Shown: positions 23,101 through 33,029 of the stretch, piece after piece
Layout: the number at the start of each line of letters is the position of its first letter
How positions within the stretch are numbered: the stretch's first letter is position 1
Assembly: GCF_921293095.1 (NCBI RefSeq)
Contig: NC_060253.1
Span: 84,515,908-84,579,907, forward strand
DNA from: Ischnura elegans
Lineage: Eukaryota > Arthropoda > Insecta > Odonata > Coenagrionidae
Direction of reading: 5' to 3'
DNA length: 64,000 nucleotides
Position numbers and translations under genes: made by a program
The notes under the pieces: generated by a model
Database searches by the model: none
Told to the model about the DNA's origin: nothing
The model's input: the letters and a program-made list of their open reading frames with translations, nothing else

Positions 23101-26100
23101 TTGTTCTATTGCCGATTGCATTCATTATTACAAAACGTATTTCAAATATTTGGACAAGGATAACTATTTTTCTTATTTTTCTTATATAAACGCATAATTA
23201 CATACATAGAATATACAATATACCTTTTATTGTAAACTTTTTAACCCACCTTTTTTAGTAGAAACTCTACTTCCTCACACCTCATAAGCCATTTTTTTTA
23301 CAGCGGATGCAAATCCCCATCTTGATCATCTCGGGATGATCGTCTCGGTAAAGTGGGAGGTGGTGTTGGACTATTTATTCGCCAGGATCTTCAGGTCTCA
23401 GTCATTGCCTCTTCTCCCTCAACTTACTGTTCCCGACCGGAGTATCTTTTTGTCGACATCATCAGCCCAAATACTCTAAAGCTATTATTATGTGTTGTTT
23501 ATCGTCCTCCCAAAATTGGGTTCATGAGTGTTTTCGAAAACGACCTTCTTCGTTTTCTTCCCACCTACAACAACGTTGTGATAACTGGAGATTTTAACTC
23601 TGATCTCCTCCAAGTCAAATCTGATAGTCAGTATATTAGGAATTTTACCTTGTGTAACAATCTTCATTTAGTTCCGTTTACTGCAACTCATCATACAGCA
23701 ACCAGTCATACTTTACTCGATCTGTTTATTGTTGATGACCCTGACAAGGTGATCTCATACTCTCAAATGCCTGTCCCCTTTTTGTCAGCTCATGATCTCA
23801 TTCAAATTTCCTATCGATTTAAGCTCTATACTACACCCCCAAAGCCTTTTAAATTCCGTAAACTTAAAAACTTTGATGAATGTATTTTCCAGAATGAACT
23901 TGCGGCTTTGGATTGGAGCGATTTCTTTAAGTCCGACTGTATTGACCTTAAGGTTGATTGCTTTAATTCTCATTTACTGAAATGTATCAATGCTCTGGCA
24001 CCTCTAGTGACGTGCTATCCTAAGCGCGTTCACGCACCGTGGTTTAATGAAGAAATCCGTAATCTAATAAGCGAACGTAATCATATTCGTAGAATATATA
24101 TTCGCACCAGAAAGCCTGCAGACTTCCAATCATTCAAGGATTATCGCAATATGGTCAAAGCCCGCATAACGGAAGTTAAACACCATTACTATACATCAAA
24201 ACTCTTGAAACTCGGTGACCAAAAGTCCATATGGCGTGAATTGAGGAACCTCGGGTTAGTACGTCAGCGTTCCAATGCCCTGCCAGGTCATATTGACATT
24301 GATCAAATAAATCAATTTTTTACCTCTCTGTCGAGTAGTACCAGCGACACTGCAACAGATGCACCGACCATTGACGACATTCATGTTCCGTTTGATGCCA
24401 ATAATTTCTTTTTTCAACACATCACACCGGATGCTGCTCTGAAGTACCTTAAGAAGACGAAATCTAATTCCCCAGGTCACGATAATATTTCTATTATGTT
24501 TGTTCATAAAGCCACTCAGTTCCTACTTCCATTTATCCTTGAAATCTTTAATTATTCCTTATCCTACGCTCGATTTCCAGCTGCCTGGAAAAAAGGACTT
24601 ATCACGCCCGTCAGAAAGGTTATCAAGCCCGAAAACCCATCTGATTTCAGGCCCATTTCTATTCTCTGTGCCCTCTCTAAAACACTGGAGAGGATTGTGC
24701 ACTCTCAAGTCATGAAATTTCTAACATCATCTGGTAAACTAGACCCTTTCCAATCTGGCTTCCGCAAGGGTTTTAGCACACAGACTGCCCTGCTTAAAGT
24801 CACTAACGATATTCGTCTCGCCACCGACAAGAAATTGGTAACCATTATGGTTCTATTCGATTTTAGTAAGGCCTTTGATCGAGTTAATCACGTAGTTCTC
24901 TTACGCAAATTAAAGTCCCTCGAATTTTCCAGCTCTGCCCTAAACTGGTTTAACTCCTACTTGACGGGCAGAAGTCAAGCTGTCAAGGGCTCAGGTGACG
25001 AGATATCCCCATGGCTCCCGATTTCATGCGGCGTACCTCAAGGATCCGTCCTTGGACCTCTCCTCTTTACTTTGTACACCCTGGACCTGGCTAAGTCCAT
25101 TAGTCACGCCAACTATATGCTCTATGCAGATGATCTGCAAATCTACATTCACTGCTCTCGTGACGAACTTCCGTTTTTTATCGAAACAATTAACAGTGAT
25201 ATTAGCTCCATCATCTCTTGGGCCAATATCAACTGCCTACAATTAAACCCCTTAAAAACTCAAGCAATCATTTTCGGAAATTCAAGACTTTTAAATAGCA
25301 TCCATCATGACAGTCTTCCACCTATTCGTGTTCACACGAGCATTGTTAAATTCAAAAAAACTGTTCGATACCTTGGCATCACTCTTTCCACTACTTTAAA
25401 TTGGGATCAGCATGTATTGGAAATGTGCAATAAGGGAAATAAAATTCTCTATGTATTGAAACTTCAAAAGAAAAATTTACCTGTCCACACGAGAATAGCA
25501 CTTGTAACCTCTTTGATTTTTCCTATTATGGATTATTGTATACTAGTGTATTGTGATTTAACAAATGTTCTTGAAATACGTGTCCAGCGACTAATTAACA
25601 GCTGCATTAGATTTATATTTGACCTTCGCAGAGACGATCACGTTTCTGAGCACTTTGTTGCCTTGAAATGGCTGCCTATTGGCTCCCGAAGGAAGTACTT
25701 CCTGGGGTCTCTTCTGTTCTCCCTATTTCGTACTCAAACGCCTGAATACCTGTACAACTTATTCACTTACAGGACTAGTGTTTCCCTCCGAAGAACCCGG
25801 TCAGACCTTAACCTTCTCCATATACCCCAAGCCCGTACCAACCTATACCTAAATTCCTTCCAGATCACTGCCTCTAAGTTTTGGAATTCATTACCCCCCT
25901 TAATAAAACGCTCCTCCACCCCGGAATCTTTCAAGAGTAAACTGTATGAATATTTAAAACCGTAAATGTATTGTTCTTAGTTGTACAAATCTTTGAGTTG
26001 ATTAATTTTGTTTATGTTGTGCTATTTCATATTTATTGTATTCTTGAGCAGAATGTTTAGTTGTATTTAGGTTTTTTGCTCTTATGGGTTTCCCAGAGCA

Positions 26101-29100
26101 TCAATAAAGCATTCATTCATTCATTCATTCATTCATTCATCTTTTTTCAGAGTTTGCTACATTGCTTGGCAACATGCTAAACAATTTAGGCCCTAAGTAA
26201 TTGTATGACTGTCGATAAATTTCAATCGTCGGCCTAGGTATATGGAAGTTTCTCCAAGCTCTAATGTCATAGTTTTGTGGTCGGGCCTTTTCACCACTAC
26301 GGTTATAGAATATTCTAAGGACTTTATAAATGAATAAATGCCTTAGTGGGAGGACATCTAATTTTTTGAATAGAGGAAATGAGTGGCTTTTCCTATACGA
26401 TCGTGTTATAACCCTGATAACCCTTTTTTGCGCCACTATCAATGGTTTAATGTTGATAAAATATGCTCCACCCCAGCAGGCTATTCCGTATTGCAATCTT
26501 GAATTAACGAGAGCATAATATACCATTTTTAACACTGATTCAGGGCATATGTATCTGAGGAAGTAGAATTTTCTTACAATAGAAATCATTTCTGATTTTA
26601 ATTTATTTATGTGAGACTTCCATTTACAATTTTGATCAAAATATATACCTAAATATTTTATGTGACTAACCTGTTCGATCAAAATACATTTATCACAGGA
26701 AGTAACATTATCTTTTATACAATTTGCACATTGATAGTATAGTTTACTTTTGTTTGGGGTAGATTTACTCATGCTAAACATAATATATTTCGTTTTTTCA
26801 CTTAACAACATATAATTAGCCGAAAACCACATATTGAGTGTTAATAGATCACTTTGAATGTGTTCATAAATCATCAACACTATTAACAGAGTAACTTAGT
26901 GCAGTGTCATCTGCAAATGACGTTAATTGACCTTTAAACCTGCCAGCCCATAAATTGTTTACATATATTAAAAACAGTATGGGTCCCAACACAGAACCCT
27001 GTGGCACACCACAGGTGAGTCGAATCTTTTCACTGTAGCAATTTTTAAGACGCACACATTGATCTCGATCACAAAGATAACTTTGAAACCAATCATATGC
27101 GGTTCCACGTATACCCGCTTCCCATAATCGATTCATTAGTATGTTATGATTAATGGAGTCGAAGGCTTTGGTAATGTCTACAAATAAGCCAGCAACTCTA
27201 CAGTTCTTATTCAGTCCGTCGTTCAGCTCTGAACAGAATTTTAATAATGCATCCTCTGTACTCTTACCACTCATAAATCCAAATTGGTTTTTATTGAAAA
27301 AACTATGCTGATTTAGAAATTTAAGAAGTCTGACTTTAACAACTTTTTCTATTATTTTAGCAAATACAGATAATAGGGATATTGGTCTGTAATTATTTTC
27401 GTTCATTTTATCACCTTTTTTAAAAATTGGTATCACTATTGCAGTTTTTAATTGTTTAGGAAATATTCCAGTATACATACTTAGATTAGCAATATGGGCA
27501 AGGACCTCCGAAATATTTGCATTTACTTCTTTTATAACTTGTGTAGAAATATTATCAACACCTTTAGATTTTTTAGACTTTAATTCCTTAATAATGCTGC
27601 TTATTTCTTTCGCATCAGTAGGAACAAAAAACATGGTAATTTCCACACTTTGAATTCAAAACTAAACAATAGAACATGGTTTCAACGCATTGTGCCATTT
27701 TCAAGGTGAAACAACCAGCGCTCTCTCAGTATTTATACCCAGGACAAGGTAGGAGGCTTATGGAACTGGCGCGAGGGGGGTGGGAGGGGGAACCGTTTGG
27801 GTGAACAAATGAATGACGGACGATAACAGAAAACATACAAGTGAGGCTTGAGTGGAGGTAAGGGTTTTGACGTCAAAGGGGATGCTTAACTTTAACAGTA
27901 CAAAATAAAACATTATTACAAAGTCCATCCGGGCTATTGAAAATTTCTAATTTTTCCATAAAATCTAATTTAAGCCCTTTGTCATTAAAATATCTACTTC
28001 AAAATTACTAACATGTTTATTCAGGCATAAATGGTTTGCAAAACAAGATTTTCCGTTACTATACGTAAAAGTTTTTCCGTGTTCCTTCATTCTGTCTATA
28101 AAACTTCTGCCAGTCTGCCCAACAAAACACATTTCACAGTCCTAATTTGTGTTACCATTTGTGTTACCATGGATATATCGAACTTCCGCAAAACCGAGCC
28201 CGAAAAAATTTTATACGTAAAATTGTCTAATTATTTTTAATGAAATTCAATTATTATTACCGTTGTGCTGTGTTTTGCTCAATGCGTGAATGTGAGTCAG
28301 TCAGGACTTGCCGCATTATATAAGAGATGTGATGTGGTGGTAGCTTTTAGACAAACAATATCTTTTAACCCCTAAACACAAACAAACTGTGGAACAGTGT
28401 ACTATAGCAATTTTCACCAAGCACCATTTAACTTAATCGCCAATGGTAATGACGAACAGTCAATTATATTTCATCCAGAAATACATTATATCGCGTAGTC
28501 ACAAATATCCTACACTGCGTCACTTAAAACTCTAGCTTGGGTTGGCGTTGGGTTGGGTTGAAGCTTGTTTCTAAAATACGACACCGAACTCAAAATCCTA
28601 ATGCCAAGTGCTACGCGCTAGCAGGGTACTCTGCTACCTGCTAGCAGCCTGCATAGCAGCGGCGCATACATCCTCGCCCAAAGGCCCCCAAGGTTACCTC
28701 ACACGGCGTAGCCGGGAACCAGAATGACGTCACACGGGCTTTTCCCTGCATTCATACTTAGTCGTCGCGTTTTCGCGCGTTTAACAATTTTCACTTTTGA
28801 TTTAATCGCGAAAAATAGATGTCGTCATTTAAAAATCTAAAAGCGTGAAATGCGTACTGCAGGAGTAATAATCTCTCGATTTAGGAAATAAAAAAATTAT
28901 AGGAAACTACCCTATGCCCAACAAGCCGAAAATTTACGGGAACGATTCAAATATCACTTATATGAATTCCTGAAAATTCCCCATTGATCCCGTGTGTGCA
29001 AAATATTTTATTCTAGGTCGAAGGTGACAAAAATGTTTTTTTTTGCCTTTTTTGGCCAAATGATTATTTTTACGATAAAAATTGCTCGGACCAAAATTGT

Positions 29101-31598
29101 ACACCAGGAAAGTATCTACAAAATTGTTATTGTACTTCTTTCTCGGAATGCCAACGTTTTATCCAAATGGCTCGTTGAAAATCGAGTCGCAGGAACTCAC
29201 TCTATAACCATCATCCAAAGAGTCGAGGAACTGAAAGAACTGATTGGTATAGCAGTGACTCCGATGCCAATAGAAGTTCCGCCCCAATCGCTGATCTTAC
29301 TCGCCACCCGGACTTCGAAGAGCTCATCGTCCATCAGCGGTCTGCTCGAGAACAGTGTCCCATGACCTTCGTGATTTTCGGGACTGAAATATGAAAACAG
29401 AAATTCGTGATTTTCGGTGGATGCGATAATTGTATATATCATAGATATAAACATGATGGTCCAATAAAGATTACGAGACCAATAAAATACGAGATGCGAG
29501 TTTAAATTGGATTTGATGCTAATCTTTTCATATTTCAGTGCTAAAAATTGAAATCATGATTCATTGAAAGCAGTCAATTCAATAACTGCATCTTGGATTC
29601 AGCTATTTTTTCAACACAAGCGAAATATTTTAGCCGAATTCTTGTAACTCATGAAGTGTTCTGAGCTAACGCTTTTCCATGGAATTAATATTTTCGTTTA
29701 AGCCTCTGTATATTTTGTGTTATTTATCGTCGAATCAGTATTTATATGAATAATGTGGGCGATTTATACATTTATTAGAATTTAAATACAGAAATTATTC
29801 GTCAATTTTTAAACGTAGTTTCAAAAGTTTTAAAAGAAAATGCCAATTTTCTTGAATGAATGCCTGGGGGTCCAATGATTGGAAATTTTCCATTGAACAT
29901 TTTGAGTAAAATTTCAGTGGATTTTGTGTCATACAATTGATATTTTGGATTGTGTATGGGTACGTTGGCATTTGGAACCGTTCTAGTTTCAGCCCATTAT
30001 AGATAGTTCACAGATCAGTCATCGAATCCATCCCATAAATTGTTTTGTGGGTCATTCTGCCTAAACTCATTGGTCAACTTACACCGCGTACGAGGCACAA
30101 ATAACATTGATTCTTAAAGCATAGCAAAACATTCACATAATAATATTGTGAGCTTTTAATGATAACATCTTTGATTGTATGCTACATGACCAATCTTGCA
30201 CCAACGCAGCAGGGTCTACCATGCAAATTACATTTCTTGAAAATAGATTTTTACATATTCTCAAATCTCTGGCTATCTATATACTTTTATTAACCTTCAC
30301 CCATTTATTTACCTTAAAAGAATGAACAACTTACTTCTTCCGAATAGCTGACCGCCCGCCATCTGTGATGAATGCATTTTTTCCATGTCTTACGTTGAAA
30401 AATATCTCTTCCTTAACAATTTCTTGTCCATGATCACCAAACACTTCTGCAATAAATACGGCATACTTAGAAAATGTACGAATCCGGAATTGATTTATAA
30501 TACATAATTGAAAAGTAAACTGTTAAAAACGCACCAAACACATCTTCTAAACAGGGTACAACGGACCAGGCTGATTTTATAACGAGACGCCCGGGCGGAA
30601 TAGAAAAAAATTAACCAACTCATACCAATCTGTCAATCTTACTTTTTCGTTTTCTGATTAAACGAAGACGAAATGCCGAATTTTGTGTCGTAATCCGTGA
30701 CCCAAGAGTAAAACAACTGGTTTAAAACCGCATTTATGCTATGTAGCAAGAGGATATTATACAACAGTGTTCTATAACTTTCTAGCGTTGGAATGCAGTT
30801 TTTCAGAATCAAAATATTTATTAGAGCAATATACAACAAAGATAAACATCACTTTTTCAAGGTATGCACTTTGCCAAAGAAAATTATATAATTTTGTTGC
30901 ATAACACAGAAAATGTGTAACGCTAATGTATAATGCATTTGTTTCATGTTCATACGGTCGGTGAAAATCAAACAGTCAAGTTGCAGAAATAGATCAAGTT
31001 TTAGTCTAATTTGGACGTGTATAATGTTATAGTTACAATTTTTGGTAAACAAAGTCATACAAATTTGTTATTAAACTTTATATAACTTTGTTAATCAAAG
31101 AATATTTTATGCCGTTGTTCAATAGTAACATTGTTGCTGCTTGTAACCAATAAACCTTTTTGTTTCATAGCGTATATGCGGATTATTTTGGGTGCAATCA
31201 ACTAATTGTGTATATAGTTGGTAACAATGGTCAAATTGAATGCAAGCAATGGCGAATCTAATGTGATTGAAATAAACAAATAACGTATAATACTATTAAT
31301 ATTATCTTCCTCCAGCGTTCTCACCTCTTCCCGTCATTAGGATCACTGTCTTCCCGTTGCACTCGAAGATTTTGTGCTCCATTTCAACGCTCACGTTTCT
31401 CATTGAATTGTTGACCTCCTTCCGAGCAGACATTTCCGCAACCCATTCTCCCTCGCTATTCCTCCAACTAGTAAGAGATAGAGTCAGAGACGGGGCTGCC
31501 TTCTCTTCCTTTGCACACTTGCTCCCATCGGCTGCATCCTTCTGTTCTGCCGTGACAACAGACAGTGTGAACAGCACCAACACCGGAGACCAATGCAT
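20025..31598 (-). CDS. Gene A: secreted Neuralized-homology-repeat (NHR) protein, five exons, complete
   Basis: Joined exons 31598-31325, 30446-30335, 29383-29201, 20444-20354 and 20180-20025 give 271 codons plus stop with every junction in frame (phases 1, 2, 2, 0). Residues 1-17 form a signal peptide with probable cleavage after TA. Residues 18-91 are an unrecognised module with Cys28, Cys80, Trp52 and an MSAR motif. From about residue 105 to the end is an NHR domain: start FFNVRHGKNA, middle LFSSRPL and ELFEVRV, then TWMMYDEN, ENYGTSL, IGDKVGVQR, LHFFVNGVDQG and AVVDLL. NHR domains bind protein partners in Neuralized-type E3 ligases; no RING or other catalytic domain is present here. Sequons NNS, NVS, NQT and NGT fit passage through the secretory pathway. 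Domain and exons are seen in the sequence; secretion and any ligand are inferred. Intron 3 is about 8.8 kb and full of transposons. Confidence 0.85.
20354..20444 (-). CDS. Gene A exon 4: NHR segment with TWMMYDEN and ENYGTSL
   Basis: The acceptor is TTTTCAG and the donor GGAC/GTGAGT. Exon length is 91 nt, identical to exon 4 of gene B. The TW and NYG motifs are shared with gene B and with known NHR domains. Confidence 0.88.
21741..21775 (-). ncRNA. Hammerhead-like core in a second Penelope-like remnant
   Basis: The minus strand reads CTGAAGA, T, stem GTTTT, loop TAAAAT, AAAAC, GAAA, then CGTTGGC. CUGANGA, a closable stem II and GAAA are all intact and in order. The flanking 21700-21830 resembles a Penelope-like 3' region in gene A intron 3. 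Stems I and III were not modelled. Confidence 0.5.
21840..22784 (+). repeat. Possible LTR followed by a primer-binding-site-like sequence
   Basis: The stretch begins TGTAACGG and ends GTCACA, has an AATAAA (about 22608), and five bases later comes TGGCGCTCCAACGTG (22790-22804), which looks like a tRNA primer-binding site. No gag/pol frame follows, because a LINE begins at about 23300. No second LTR was seen, so this is tentative. Confidence 0.3.
23300..26140 (+). mobile_element. LINE (non-LTR retrotransposon), 5' truncated, with (CATT)n tail
   Basis: The element spans from inside the endonuclease region to a (CATT)n tail at about 26110-26140. It has a 3' stem-loop (26078-26099) and AATAAA just before the tail. 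Microsatellite tails and 3' hairpins are typical of CR1/L2-type LINEs; that clade assignment is tentative. It lies in gene A intron 3, antisense to the gene. Confidence 0.85.
23353..25965 (+). CDS. LINE ORF2: endonuclease (partial) and reverse transcriptase, 870 codons uninterrupted
   Basis: The frame opens in the apurinic endonuclease domain (GGGVGLFIR at the start, GDFNSD near residue 79, SAHDLI near 150). It then runs through a linker into the reverse transcriptase: FDFSKAFD near residue 502, GVPQGSVLGP at 560, and the catalytic YADD at 591-594. A C-terminal region ends at ESFKSKLYEYLKP. The first endonuclease block (catalytic N and E) is missing, and the first codon is GTG rather than ATG, so there is no native start. 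The absence of any stop over 870 codons suggests a recent insertion. The protein would copy LINE RNA at a nicked target; this copy is presumably inactive because it lacks its 5' end and promoter. Confidence 0.9.
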   Translation: MGGGVGLFIRQDLQVSVIASSPSTYCSRPEYLFVDIISPNTLKLLLCVVYRPPKIGFMSVFENDLLRFLPTYNNVVITGDFNSDLLQVKSDSQYIRNFTLCNNLHLVPFTATHHTATSHTLLDLFIVDDPDKVISYSQMPVPFLSAHDLIQISYRFKLYTTPPKPFKFRKLKNFDECIFQNELAALDWSDFFKSDCIDLKVDCFNSHLLKCINALAPLVTCYPKRVHAPWFNEEIRNLISERNHIRRIYIRTRKPADFQSFKDYRNMVKARITEVKHHYYTSKLLKLGDQKSIWRELRNLGLVRQRSNALPGHIDIDQINQFFTSLSSSTSDTATDAPTIDDIHVPFDANNFFFQHITPDAALKYLKKTKSNSPGHDNISIMFVHKATQFLLPFILEIFNYSLSYARFPAAWKKGLITPVRKVIKPENPSDFRPISILCALSKTLERIVHSQVMKFLTSSGKLDPFQSGFRKGFSTQTALLKVTNDIRLATDKKLVTIMVLFDFSKAFDRVNHVVLLRKLKSLEFSSSALNWFNSYLTGRSQAVKGSGDEISPWLPISCGVPQGSVLGPLLFTLYTLDLAKSISHANYMLYADDLQIYIHCSRDELPFFIETINSDISSIISWANINCLQLNPLKTQAIIFGNSRLLNSIHHDSLPPIRVHTSIVKFKKTVRYLGITLSTTLNWDQHVLEMCNKGNKILYVLKLQKKNLPVHTRIALVTSLIFPIMDYCILVYCDLTNVLEIRVQRLINSCIRFIFDLRRDDHVSEHFVALKWLPIGSRRKYFLGSLLFSLFRTQTPEYLYNLFTYRTSVSLRRTRSDLNLLHIPQARTNLYLNSFQITASKFWNSLPPLIKRSSTPESFKSKLYEYLKP
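26137..27646 (-). pseudogene. Second LINE, minus strand: reverse transcriptase split by one frameshift
   Basis: Minus-strand frame 27646-26864 holds the reverse transcriptase (NNYRPISLLS, FVDITKAFDSINH, CGVPQGSVLGP, FADD). Frame 26880-26137 continues with the thumb and C-terminal region (HIKYLGIYFD, SRLQYGIACWGG). A single indel near 26870 separates them. The 5' end is cut at about 27646 where it meets Penelope-like sequence. The stop codon lies within the same (CATT)n run that ends the plus-strand LINE, so the two are joined tail to tail. Its sequence is clearly different from the first LINE. Confidence 0.85.
27650..28145 (-). mobile_element. Penelope-like element, GIY-YIG fragment and 3' end
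   Basis: The minus strand (about 28130-27980) encodes CEMCFVGQTGRSFIDRMKEH, then CFANHL and FEVDIL, the GIY-YIG domain pattern (G-x-T-G-R-S, R, EH). The 3' region contains ATGGCACAATGCGTTGAAAC, typical of Penelope-like ends. It is a different lineage from the one at 16740-17545. Confidence 0.65.
28601..28915 (+). mobile_element. MITE family 1, copy 3 (right half)
   Basis: It matches the second half of copy 1 from GTGCTACGCGCTAGCAGG through TTTAATCGCGAAAAATAGAT to the terminal GGAAACTACCCTAT. The left half is missing. It lies in gene A intron 3, about 300 bp from exon 3. Confidence 0.75.
29201..29383 (-). CDS. Gene A exon 3: central NHR segment
   Basis: The acceptor is ATATTTCAG and the donor GA/GTGAGT. 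It encodes LFSSRPLMDDELFEVRV followed by WGGTSIGIGVTAIP, the characteristic central NHR pattern (F-S-x-R-P-L, E-x-F-E-V, then W-x-G-x3-IGVT). Phase 2 in and out. Confidence 0.88.
29384..30334. other. Gene A intron 2; nothing recognised
   Basis: AT-rich intron with no recognisable element. The GT and AG borders are clear. Confidence 0.6.
30335..30446 (-). CDS. Gene A exon 2: start of the NHR domain
   Basis: The acceptor is ATTGCAG and the donor GAAGAA/GTAAGT. It encodes IFFNVRHGKNAFITDGG, which matches the usual NHR opening (FH, G-x-N, then alternating hydrophobic residues). Phase 1 in, phase 2 out. Confidence 0.85.
30447..31324. other. Gene A intron 1; nothing recognised
   Basis: AT-rich intron with no recognisable element. 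Confidence 0.6.
31325..31598 (-). CDS. Gene A exon 1: signal peptide and N-terminal module
   Basis: The ATG at 31598 begins a hydrophobic leader (MHWSPVLVLFTLSVVTA). The exon ends in phase 1 at an AGAG/GTGAGA donor. This start is chosen because it places the signal peptide at the N-terminus, matching the first exon of gene B. Confidence 0.85.
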
Positions 31599-31693
31599 CG
31601 CTTTGGCAACTTTGTCAATGTAAATGATAAGACAAAATTCGGCTGGAATATGATTTTATGCTTTCCCGGCGAATAATATGGGTATACTCCCTT

Positions 31694-31756
31694 CGGGATT
31701 CCCACCGGGTTTTCTCAGTTGGCTAAAATGGATAATTTAACCCGGTGGGAATCCCG
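31694..31756. repeat. Perfect 18-bp inverted repeat just upstream of gene A
   Basis: Arms 31694-31711 and 31739-31756 are exact reverse complements (CGGGATTCCCACCGGGTT) with a 27-nt loop. They lie 96-158 bp before the gene A start codon. Similar CCACCGGGT text occurs in the terminal repeats of the MITE at 50488-50763, so this is probably a shrunken MITE sitting in the promoter region. Confidence 0.7.
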
Positions 31757-32415
31757 AGAAGAGTTTACCCAAAATTTGGCCGATTGGCTATAATGGTATT
31801 CGAGATGAATAAAATCCAATTAATATTTTCATTTAAATCAATGATGATAGAGAGAAATAAAGCCTATTACAAGCGGGTGAAATTTCACTTAAGTGGTAAC
31901 ATAAATGAGAGAAAGTCATTATATGTTAGCAAACCTCATGTTTATTAACCATTATCTTATATTTATGTCAAGGTAATTAATATAGATTATGACACAGTGA
32001 ATTATAGAGACGTATTCGAAGGGGCAGAAAAAAATAACATTGCAGAAAACCTCATTATTTACTCGGTGATGAGGTAAAAACAAAATAAAACGTACAATGC
32101 GCACCGGGGAGTTTATGAAACCCACAAGTCGGTGGCCGTATCGACACCTTTTTGCTGTCGGTACGGCTACCAACGATCTCCCGTCCTCTCGTCGGTGCCG
32201 CACCGATCGGGTTCGTACAGAATCGCACGACTTCTTACCGGAGGTCGGTGTGACGTCGCACCCGACGAATCGGTGCCACACCGATCGGTTTGGAGTTACA
32301 GAATACGGCCCCAGAGCGTTTTTTCTGAGTGGAAAATTTTTCATTTGTGCACGCTACGTCGGTTTTATTATCCTCTTGATTTTGGTAGTTTTTATCGAAC
32401 TACTGTGTCCAGTTC

Positions 32416-32473
32416 GGTAACAATTACCAAACCAGTTTGATAGAATTTATCAAACTGGTATGGTAATCGTTAC
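32416..32473. repeat. Imperfect palindrome, 26-nt arms
   Basis: GTAACAATTACCA followed by AACCAGTTTGATA is mirrored after a 5-nt spacer with two mismatches. It lies beside a GC-richer patch (32097-32330) with repeated CACCGATCGG motifs. Possibly the end of an unidentified element. Confidence 0.55.
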
Positions 32474-32892
32474 TGAATTTTTCAATGTGCCAAATGAACC
32501 AAGAAGTTTGATAAATTTCATCAGAATTCGATAGTTCTAACTTAACTTTTTTTCCGTGTATGGAAATGTATCATGGACAGTGTTGGCAGCGGGGTAATGA
32601 AGGTGGAGCGGAAGGTGGGGGAATGGAGTGGGGAGGCGGTTGGGATACGTAAGAAATTGGGGTTCGGTTGAAGGTTTTAGCGGGGGCAGGGCTAACAGCG
32701 GGGAATGACTAAGGAACTCTCCCCCATCCTTTACCCCCCAACCCCTCTCCCACTTCCACCAACTCATAACCATACCCCCTCCTTTCCGCATGTACATTAT
32801 AAGACTTCGTGACGTGAACCATGCATTTGTGCCTGATGAATCGCTGTAAAGTTTATAGTGTAAATTAAACGCTGATAGCTTAAATTAAAAGC

Positions 32893-33006
32893 AAAAAACT
32901 TTGTGAATGTCCACAGTATTTATTTTAAGTACGACGCGTTTCAGCGATGAATCGCTGAAACGCGTCGTACTTAAAATAAATACCGTGGACATTCACAAAG
33001 TTTTTT
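32893..33006. repeat. Near-perfect 114-bp palindrome
   Basis: Arms 32893-32948 and 32951-33006 are reverse complements over 56 nt with one mismatch and a 2-nt spacer. The centre is CAGCGAT-GA-ATCGCTG, and the arms contain ACGCGTCGTACTTAAAATAA. A related single copy of the centre lies just upstream (CTGATGAATCGCTG at about 32836-32849). GATGA-stem-GAAA text suggests an origin from a Penelope-like terminal repeat that inverted. Confidence 0.85.
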
Positions 33007-33029
33007 CACTTCCATTTATAATTACGATT

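Noticed and set aside
32097..32440. Two overlapping plus-strand open frames of about 100 codons
   Set aside because: Both arise from a GC-richer repeat with CACCGATCGG motifs. Neither has a family signature or a start context.
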